From assembly GCF_017654505.1 (NCBI RefSeq), contig NC_054565.1, forward strand, positions 7,049,090 to 7,113,089: a stretch of 64,000 bases of DNA, in the 5' to 3' direction. This DNA comes from Polyodon spathula. Taxonomy: Eukaryota; Chordata; Actinopteri; Acipenseriformes; Polyodontidae. Shown in pieces: positions 55,677 through 64,000 of this stretch (position 1 is its first letter; each line of letters starts with the position of its first letter). Both the position numbers and the translations under genes were made by a program. Below the pieces are notes generated by a model. It was not told where the DNA came from, made no database searches, and was given only the letters and a program-made list of their open reading frames with translations.

Positions 55677-58149
55677 CTACATTAACCCCTCGCACTCCGA
55701 GAGCTGCCTGTGCAGCTGGTGCTTGTCATCCAGCTCCTCCCCTTCCCTTCCCCTCGGCTCCGCCTCCCCCGACTCCCCGATGTAGACGGGCCAATCGGCG
55801 TCCCCGTCACTGCGCTCGGCCCCCTCTGACTGGCTGAGGTTGATGGGGGCAGGGTCCTCGTGCGTGGTGGTGACGCAGGTGCAGCCGTCGCACAGCCCGA
55901 AGCGCTTCAGCCCGTGAGAGACACTGCCTGAGAACGTGCGCCGGCAACCCTTACACACGACGGGCCAGCTGGAGCGATGCACCTGCATAAAGACAATGAC
56001 ACTGGGTCAGTACCAGAACCTAACCTGAGCATGACATGGGCAGCAAGGTGAATACTCTACACCTCCCTCTCCTCCCTCTCCCAGCACCAAGACTCCATCC
56101 CCTCCCCGCTCCTCTCTGCACTCACGCTCAGAGAGTGGCTCCTCCCCACTCCTCTGTGCCCTCCCCCTCAGCGAGTGGCTCCTCCCCTCTGCTCTCTGCA
56201 CTCACGCTCAGAGAGTGGCTCCTCCCCACTCCTCTGTGCCCTCCCCCTCAGCGAGTGGCTCCTCCCCTCTGCTCTCTGCACTCACGCTCAGAGAGTGGCT
56301 CCTCCCCACTCCTCTGTGCCCTCCCCCTCAGCGAGTGGCTCCTCCCCTCTGCTCTCTGCACTCACGCTCAGAAAGTGGCTTCTCCCCACTCCTCTGTGCC
56401 CTCCCCCTCAGCGAGTGGCTCCTCCCCTCTGCTCTCTGCACTCACGCTCAGAGAGTGGCTCCTCAGGTGCTCCTGTCGGGTGAATCTCTTGCCGCAGGTC
56501 TCACAGGGGTAGGGTCTCTCCCCGGTGTGGCAGCGGATGTGTCTCTTCAGGATGCCCTTCTGCTTGGCGGTGTACGGGCAGAACGGGCACCTGTGGAGCT
56601 TCACCGACGCCATCAGGCCGTCTCCTGGCACAACACACAACACAGTTTAATACAACGCACTGTCAAACCAAACCCAAACAACATTGCACTCCACTGTCGA
56701 ACCAAACCCAAACAACACTGTGCACTGCACTGTCAAACCAAACCCTCCCCAAACAACACTGTGTACTGCACTGCCAAACCAAACCCTCCCCAAACAACAC
56801 TGTGTACTGCACTGCCAAACCAAACCCTCCCCAAACAACACTGTGTACTGCACTGCCAAACCAAACCCTCCCTTAGTAAAACAAACTCAGACATAAAAAC
56901 TCCCCATTCCCCTTCTCCCTAGCCCCCCTCCCCTTCTCCCCAACCTCACTCCCCTTCTCCCCAGCCCCCCTCCCCTTCTCCCCAACCTCACTCCCCTTCT
57001 CCCCAGCCCCCCTCCCCTAGAGGGGAAGGAGGGGGGGGGGGGAGAGGGAAGAGGGGTTGGAGTCTCCCCAGCCCCCCTCCTCTTCTCACCAGCAGAAGAG
57101 GGGTCGGGGGGAGGGGAAGAGGGGTCACTCCCCTTCTCCCCAGGGGAACCCCAGGTCTCCCCATCTCATCAGCCCCACTCCTCTCCCCAGTCTCACTCTC
57201 CTTCTCCCCCAGCCTCACCTGTGTCCTCCCCATACCAGTCACTGTGGATCTCCATGAGGGACGGCGTGGAGAAGCCGCCCCCCTCCTCCCCGCTGCTCCC
57301 CCCCCCCAGGCTGTGGGTGAAGTGCTGCAGCAGCTCCTCCCTCCTGGGCTCCCCGCCCCTCAGCAGAGCCTCCAGGAACTGCTTCACAGGGTAGCCGTCG
57401 CTGCCAGGGGGCTGGGAGCAGGGGCTGGGCCTGTCGCCGTCCGGGGGCGGGGCGTGGAACGGGGGCTTCTCCTCCACTGACTCCTCCCCTTCCTCCTCGG
57501 GGTCGAACTCTGTCTTGGGGTTGGCCAGGCCCATGAGGAGCAGGGAGGAGGAGGAGCAGGAGGAGGAGGAGCAGGAGGAGGGGGGGGAGTGGCTGGGCTT
57601 GTCCGCAGATGAGGAGGAGGCAGGAGGGGGTTTCAGAGCCAGATCCACGGGGAGAAAGCCGGGGAGCTCCTCCCCTCTGGTGGAGCCCTCGCTCTCGGAG
57701 CCGGGCGGCAGCATGGGCTCATCAGAGACCCCCCCCGTGCCGCTGTCCGCCAGCCCCTCCCTCTCGCGGCTGCAGATCTCCAGGGAGGAGCGGATGAAGC
57801 TCTTGCAGGTGCTGACTGCGTCGGTCATCTGCAGGTAGCTGGCGGCGCTCATGACCTCGATGACGTTGTCGCTGCGCAGCTCCAGCCTGCCCGAGTACAC
57901 GAAGTCCAGGATGAGTGCGAAAGCGTCGGCCGTCACGATGTCCAGCACGGCGGTGCTGCCCAGCCGGCCGGGCTCCTGCAGGCAGCGCACCAGCAGGGCG
58001 CGGAAGTAGCCGCTGCTGGCGAACAGCACGTTGCGGTGAGCCTTGAAGAGACGCCCCTCCACCAGCACGCTGCAGTCGCAGAAGAAATCACGCTTGCGCT
58101 GTTCGTTGAGCTCGCCGAGCAGTCGGGACTGGTACGACGGGACCTCCAT
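55677..58149 (-). CDS. ZBTB8B: Zinc finger and BTB domain protein 8B
   Basis: BTB/C2H2 transcription factor, paralogue and upstream neighbour of ZBTB8A on the same strand, as in human. Coding exons on minus: 58149-57219, 56624-56446, 55982-55677, joining in phase to 471 residues (human 495). It starts [20 protein letters not shown]. The BTB domain contains [19 protein letters not shown] and [15 protein letters not shown]. Then come a low-complexity Ser/Glu linker, the conserved [10 protein letters not shown] and DWYGEDTG, and two C2H2 fingers (from Cys323, [17 protein letters not shown], and Cys351, [13 protein letters not shown]). The tail has [23 protein letters not shown] and PINLSQSE, which are specific to ZBTB8B. 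The zinc-finger region distinguishes it cleanly from 8A. Intron 2 starts with an array that copies the exon 2 donor. Confidence 0.96.
56110..56470 (-). repeat. 80-bp array copying the ZBTB8B exon 2 donor
   Basis: About four copies of an 80-bp unit made of two diverged 40-bp halves. On minus, one half reads GAGGAGCCACTCTCTGAGC/GTGAGTGCAGAG, the same as the real exon end and donor at 56446. The other half has GAGGAGCCACTCGCTGAGG and lacks a GT donor. Confidence 0.95.
56664..57020. repeat. 41-bp and C-rich tandem repeats in ZBTB8B intron 1
   Basis: About five copies of a 41-bp unit (CAAACCAAACCCTCCCC plus AAACAACACTGTGTACTGCACTGC) are followed by CCCCTTCTCCCCAGCCCCCC units near 56905-57020. Confidence 0.9.
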
Positions 58150-58237
58150 CCTCGATCCCAGTGTGAACGCAGACACACAGGCAGAGAGAGGAGGGGCCTG
58201 ACACTGCACTGCGCAGGAGGAGAGCAGTAGAGAGGAA

Positions 58238-58368
58238 AATCAGGGCTGGAAATAACATTCCCATTGCAGAGCCATTCCATCCACTCCTGCTTTTACTGTG
58301 ACTTCAATCAGACACACCTGAGCTTGTTACCTGTACACACTGGGGCTGATCAAGCTCCTAGTAAAACC
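58238..58368. repeat. 150-bp palindromic element (upstream of the ZBTB8B coding start)
   Basis: Contains AACATTCCCATTGCAGAGCC, TCAGACACACCTGAGCTTGT and GGGGCTGATCAAGCTCCTAG; the right end is replaced by an AAAGCATGG-family fragment on the opposite strand (58370-58445). Confidence 0.7.
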
Positions 58369-58943
58369 TGCTTCGCCATGCCCCTCTGTGCTTTACAATG
58401 CTTCCCTATGCTTTACATTGATTTATTACACTTTGCTATGGCTTTGCTTGGGGGAACCTACAAACTTGACACACACTGAAAAACTCTTAAACATTAAAAC
58501 ACTGATCACATGAAGCGGTTGCTCGCATGAAGCGGTAGGGGATGCAATGTCTGATTCCAATATGCGGCTGGTTCAATGTATCACTCATTCTGAGACGCAG
58601 TTTGCACCGAATCTCACACTTAGGGGTGCGCTATGATGAAGAAAAGGCGTGCGGGGTTATTCACATTCAAACAGCTGGATTTACACACAGATTTATGCAG
58701 AGCTAATGCGCGCAGCGCCCCGTGTAATGCTAGAGAGCCTGGCAGGGACAGTGAAAAAAAACAACACAAAAAACACAACCAGCGCGACAGGAAACCTCCT
58801 GCATTTAAACAACTAGCGAGGGAAACCAGCGTGCAATTAGGACGCGGCGTGTTCCTTTATAAGCGAATTGCATTAAAAAAAACTGTCAAATATAAATCTG
58901 ATTTACATTTAAATGCAAACAATAACAATTCCATCTCACTCAC

Positions 58944-59300
58944 CTCCACTCTAAAATAATAACTGTCTTCCTGTCACTGCGAGCGGCACCTCCGGGACCG
59001 ACACACGCCGCAGACCAATCGGGAGCCGGATTGCAAACCCGCGCACCTATCACAAGCAAGGGGCGGGATCTAGACGCGTGATCTGTGTGATGAAGGGCCG
59101 CGCTGGCTGGAACAGTGCCGCGGGGGCTTCTGGGGGCTGTAGTTCTTTTTTTTTCAGCGTGACTGTGAGAGCTAGCAGGTGATTCAATGGTTAAGATGAT
59201 GCACAGAGTTGAGGCTGCAATGCGTCCAGGATCAGCAGGGCTTGTACACAGATACACCCCGCGCTAAATGCACGCGTCTCTGCGCAGCTGCGATTCCCAC
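58944..59300 (-). promoter_or_regulatory. ZBTB8B: ZBTB8B 5' UTR exon and probable promoter
   Basis: On minus AGAGTGGAG/GTGAGTGAG is a strong donor at 58944-58943, likely ending a non-coding first exon. The sequence to its right is GC- and CpG-rich with an ATTGG-type CCAAT box (AGACCAATCGG on plus at about 59013). Start site not visible. Confidence 0.5.
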
Positions 59301-61990
59301 AGCTGGCAATTTCAAATGACAATTTAAATCCACCGGAGGGCGCAATGGTCACTGAAAAGACCTCCCGTCCACTTTATGCATTAACCCTGTCATGCATTTA
59401 CTTAAGAAATGTTAATTTTCATTTACGTTGTGCGCCATTGCTTTATAAGACAGCCCAGGCGGCTGTGGCACGTCAATATCACATCTGTGCGTTTCTCCTT
59501 TGTGTTGTGATCACAACCAGGGCTGTGAAGGCTAATTGAACCGCAGTCAAGCGGCTAGCGCGCTAAACCCGTCTGTACGCACGGGCGGTGAATACTGTCT
59601 CTCTGCAAAGCAATGCAGAAACAACCAAGCTGCTTGCACACCATCTCAAGCACTCTGGAATAAAGGAATTAAACAAACAAATATGCATTTCTAATAAATA
59701 TAAACAGATAAGGTATTATGATCTACACCGCCCGATTGAAAAACACTCTTTGCGCAGAGAAAATGAATAAATGACTATGTAACGATGCCGAAACTGTATA
59801 GCTGAAATCCGGGGGGTTGTAAATGAACCCTGTTCACCTCGACAGGAAGTTCACAGACAGCAGCGTTCATCTTTACATTGCGATATAGAAAGTCTCTTTT
59901 CTTTGTGGTCTCCGCGACTCCGCCATTCACAATCCTCTGTAATTACCGCTTCATTTGGAGTTGGAATTTGGAATGTTTTTGCTCTTTCTTATCCTTGAAA
60001 GATGATTGCTGCCAAAAATAGACACGTCAGCCTTTTATTATGCGTTTAGAAAGCGGGTAGGAATAATAACGCGAGCCCTGTCTTCACCGCAGGCTTCCGC
60101 CGGCATCGTCAGCGCAGAAAGCTCTGATTTATTGTGTCGGGTTCCTTCAGAAATGTTTTCACTAAAACCGAAATGTTCGCTCGCTTTCATCCCGGCCGGA
60201 GTCTCCTCTGTAAGACCCCCACCCCTCGCAGAGGCTCCCTGTCTTTCTAGCAGGTTTTAGGCTCAGATTCGCCACGCGTTTCTCATTCCTCGTGGAACGC
60301 GTGGAGCTGAGCGCTTCACTCCCACTGCACTGTGCACTGGGGGGAACTGGTGTTTTAACAGCGCTCTGCTCTCCAGAAACAAGAAACAAACACGTTCTTA
60401 CATTAATACCACGCATGAGTTATTAAAATGATTTTATCAAAGTGTCCCACAGTATAAGTAAGCGTGGTAAAGCATCGTGAAAGCACGGGGGAGCGTTGTA
60501 AAGACATGGGAAAGCAGGTTGCACCCACATGCACAGTATAACCGTGAGAGGGAAAGTGCACAAATAAAGCGCACAATTACTGCAGTGAACTCCGTCGCTT
60601 TGCCGTGTTTGTAATCACGCACGCATTGTCTTGTTTTGCATGTTCATTCTGCATGCTCTTGTGTTCAGTGCTACAGCAGTCTTGCGTGTAAGAGGCTTTC
60701 TCAATGTCTCTAATGAAGGGAGGACTTTCAGAAACATCCTGGGGTCAGCGGGGCGAAGCCGTGTCAGCCTCTCTGTCCCAAACGAGAGAACGAGCGAATA
60801 GAAACAGGCACGTTTACACGCAGCGAGCGGCGCTTTGTCAGCAGCGTTGTTCTTCGAATACATTATCCGAAATGTGCCGAGCGCGGAAAAGCACGGCGCG
60901 GGTTCATAACTAACCCGACAGTGTGTGCATTGAAAGTGGGTATAAGGCTTTAACGCTAATGATTCTGCTGCCAGCTTGCGATATCCCCTGTAACCAGTTA
61001 CATACTGAAACTACGGCTGCATAAAACACACAGCCGTAATGCACTGGAGAGCCAGGGGTAATAACGCGGTTTATTACAGAGTCCTTCCGAATACATCTCA
61101 TCGGGTTTGATACCTGCTTGTAACCTGAGTTCAGTCTGATACATTTCACCTGCCACCCGCAAAGAGTGACACATCAAATAGAAACCGATCAACACAAACC
61201 GCTAAATCAGCGCCGCGCTCCTGTCGGAAGAGGAGAGGGCGCAGCAGCGTTTTAAATGACAGGCTCACACAGCAGTAGCCGGTTAGAGCCCTATAGATGA
61301 TATTATCGATTAGAGCTCCCGGCGTTCAGTCTTATTGTGCGCAGCTGGGAGATTGTGACATTTATTATGCACAGATCGCGGGGGCGTCTCGACGGGCTCG
61401 CCGCAGCACACAAACTGGCAGTTCAATCAAGATCACCGCCACGTTTCTGAATGTTACTGATGAAAACACAGACGGCTCGTTGAAAAACAGGAAAAATGCT
61501 ACCACAAAAATGTTTTAAAAAAAAACAAAAGCACGTTGAGTGAATTGCTGTTCGCGTTTGGGAATCGAGTGGTTGATTCCTGCGCCAGGATTAATTCAGT
61601 GATGATTTCAGCACAGTATAACATTCTCCTTCTCCACCCCGCCTTCCCGCTCTGCGCTGCGGTTTCTTTCACTGTCTCCGGTCCTGAACGCGGATGCACA
61701 GTGATTATAACATGCATGCGTGTTGCAGTAGCCTGCTCTCCGGGCAGTTTGAAATAGCTCGTCTTTGTTCTCATGATAGCGAGCTTGCCTGTGGTCACTT
61801 TCAGTGCCTGCTAACTGTCAGTGTAGCTGCGTGAGCAGCGCTGGTAATTACAACCCCACGCCATCATCAGACTCCGTAGCATTGTAATTATATTCAAACA
61901 TAGCGCTGCTACAGCGACAGCTCAGTGGAGCAGCCCCGGGTACTCTCTCTGCACGCAGCCGAACCACACACATCTGAAACAGCTGAACTA
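59300..61990. other. Intergenic region upstream of ZBTB8B
   Basis: I see no gene and no clear transposon here apart from a degenerate AAAGCATGG-family copy at 60447-60530. Base composition is unremarkable with scattered CpG. Confidence 0.6.
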
Positions 61991-62006
61991 CAATCGAATC
62001 CCTCTG

Positions 62007-63735
62007 CAAAGTGTAATAAACACAGTGAAAGCATGCTGAAACACAGGCAAGCATTGCAAAGTGTAATAAACACAGTGAAAGCATGCTGAAACACAGGCAA
62101 GCATTGCAAAGTGTAATAAACACAGTGAAAGCATGCTGAAACACAGGCAAGCATTGCAAAGTGTAATAAACACAGTGAAAGCATCCTGAAACACAGGCAA
62201 GCATTGCAAAGTGTAATAAACAGTGAAAGCATGCTGAAACACAGGCAAGCATTGCAAAGTGTAATAAAGCACAGTGAAAGCATCCTGAAACACAGGCAAG
62301 CATTGCAAAGTGTAATAAACACAGTGAAAGCATGCTGAAACACAGGCAAGCATTGCAAAGTGTAATAAACACAGTGAAAGCATGCTGAAACACAGGCAAG
62401 CATGCAAAGTGTAATAAACACACAGGCAAGCATTGCAAAGTGTAATAAACACAGTGAAAGCATGCTGAAACACAGGCAAGCATTGCAAAGTGTAATAAGC
62501 ACAGTGAAAGCATGCAAACACAGGCAAGCATTGCAAAGTGTAATAAACACAGTGAAAGCATGCTGAAACACAGGCAAGCATTGCAAAGTGTAATAAACAC
62601 AGTGAAAGCATAAACACAGGCAAGCATTGCAAAGTGTAATAAAGCACAGTGAAAGCATGCTGAAACACAGGCAAGCATTGCAAAGTGTAATAAGCTGAAA
62701 CACAGGCAAGCATTGCAATAAACACAGTGAAAGCATGCTGAAACACAGGCAAGCATGCAAAGCACAGTGAAAGCATGCTGAAACACAGGCAAGCATTGCA
62801 AAGTGTAATAAACACACAGTGAAAGCACAGTGAAAGCTGAAACACAGGCAAGCATTGCAAAGTGTAATAAGCACAGTGAAAGCATGCTGAAACACAGGCA
62901 AGCATTGCAAAGTGTAATAAACACAGTGAAAGCATCCTGAAACACAGGCAAGCATTGCAAAGTGTAATAAACACAGTGAAAGCACAGTGAAAGCATGCTG
63001 AAACACAGGCAAGCATTGCAAAGTGTAATAAACACAGTGAAAGCATAAACACAGGCAAGCATTGCAAAGTGTAATAAACACAGTGAAAGCATCCTGAAAC
63101 ACAGGCAAGCATTGCAAAGTGTAATAAACACAGTGAAAGCATCCTGAAACACAGGCAAGCATTGCAAAGTGTAATAAACACAGTGAAAGCATCCTGAAAC
63201 ACAGGCAAGCATTGCAAAGTGTAATAAACACAGTGAAAGCATGCTGAAACACAGGCAAGCATTGCAAAGTGTAATAAACACAGTGAAAGCATCCTGAAAC
63301 ACAGGCAAGCATTGCAAAGTGTAATAAACACAGTGAAAGCATGCTGAAACACAGGCAAGCATTGCAAAGTGTAATAAACACAGTGAAAGCATGCTGAAAC
63401 ACAGGCAAGCATTGCAAAGTGTAATAAAGCCAGTGAAAGCATGGTGAAACAGGCAAGCATTGCAAAGTGTAATAAACACAGTGAAAGCATCCTGAAACAC
63501 AGGCAAGCATTGCAAAGTGTAATAAACACAGTGAAAGCATGCTGAAACACAGGCAAGCATTGCAAAGTGTAATAAACACAGTGAAAGCATGCTGAAACAC
63601 AGGCAAGCATTGCAAAGTGTAATAAAGCACAGTGAAAGCATGCTGAAACACAGGCAAGCATTGCAAAGCCCTGGTAAGGTATGGTACAGCACATTAATAT
63701 GCAAGGCAAATCGTGGTAAACTGTGCTAAAGGCAG
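62007..63735. repeat. 50-bp satellite array
   Basis: About 32 copies of CACAGTGAAAGCATGCTGAA plus ACACAGGCAAGCATTGCAAAGTGTAATAAA, with GCATGC/GCATCC variants and several truncated units. The tail (63660-63735) is an unexpanded AAAGCATGG-family copy, so the array grew from that family. On minus all three frames are open for 570-618 codons; this is a repeat artefact. Confidence 0.97.
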
Positions 63736-64000
63736 ACGCATGGGAGAGAGAGAGAGAGCGTGCATTCCTTCTTTCTGTGTTGGTCTGTTAAAGATTGCTC
63801 TCTGTGATGTGGTTGGAAGACACAGACACAATGAATTGATTAACATTGTGTTTCCATTCCCCAGTCCTTTCACTGAGCTGCATTTGTGTGACATTTAAAA
63901 ATAGAAACAGTGTTTTATTTTCTTTATCTTTTTAAATTGTGTTTTGTTTCTTTGCTTCGTGTCTTTGGGGCATCCTTTCTTGGTTTCAGGACCAGAATTA
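63736..64000. other. Window end, nothing recognised
   Basis: Short GA run (63745-63758) and AT-rich DNA; no coding exon seen. Confidence 0.6.

Noticed and set aside
62007..63668. CRISPR-like regular repeat
   Set aside because: No unique spacers: the units are contiguous 50-bp satellite copies in a vertebrate genome.
61848..63704. Open frames of 573-618 codons on minus, Cys/Leu/Phe-rich
   Set aside because: They are read entirely through the 50-bp satellite in all three frames, with no start context, no domains and frame-shifted copies of the same peptide.

Overview
This is vertebrate nuclear DNA: multi-exon genes with GT/AG introns, poly(A) signals, SINE-like elements and many microsatellites and minisatellites. 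All seven protein-coding genes have a clear human counterpart on 1p34-1p36. The blocks GALE-HMGCL-FUCA1 and ZBTB8B-ZBTB8A keep the gene order and relative orientation I recall for human. The protein divergence, compact introns and dispersed palindromic repeats suggest a ray-finned fish, perhaps a non-teleost such as a sturgeon, paddlefish, gar or bowfin. The species is an inference with low confidence.

Layout: 1-6.1 kb is non-coding DNA upstream of DLGAP3 coding sequence. 6.1-15.3 kb (+) is DLGAP3, ten coding exons joined in frame to 977 codons. 15.7-21 kb is intergenic. 21.1-22.2 kb (-) is an intronless-coding GPCR resembling the platelet-activating factor receptor (PTAFR). 22.4-26.7 kb is repeat-rich, with tRNA-like modules and a 954-bp near-perfect inverted repeat. 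26.7-32.2 kb (-) is GALE, 33-38.3 kb (-) HMGCL, and 39.5-45.5 kb (-) FUCA1. 47.9-52.7 kb (-) is ZBTB8A and 54.9-58.9 kb (-) is ZBTB8B. 59-64 kb is mostly non-coding and ends in a 50-bp satellite array (62.0-63.7 kb).

Functions: DLGAP3 is a postsynaptic scaffold. PTAFR is a lipid-mediator receptor. GALE (galactose metabolism), HMGCL (ketogenesis and leucine breakdown) and FUCA1 (lysosomal glycan breakdown) are metabolic enzymes sharing a conserved neighbourhood. ZBTB8A and ZBTB8B are paralogous BTB/zinc-finger transcription factors.

Most striking observation: long tandem arrays repeatedly sit on exon-intron junctions, and in five introns the repeat unit itself contains the splice site plus adjacent exon bases. 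These are DLGAP3 intron 3, HMGCL introns 4 and 6, ZBTB8A intron 3 and ZBTB8B intron 2. Each creates a ladder of decoy acceptors or donors. In HMGCL intron 6 every third decoy donor would add an in-frame, stop-free segment to the enzyme. Exon coordinates were assigned by eye from splice motifs, reading-frame arithmetic and recalled family sequences, with no database search.
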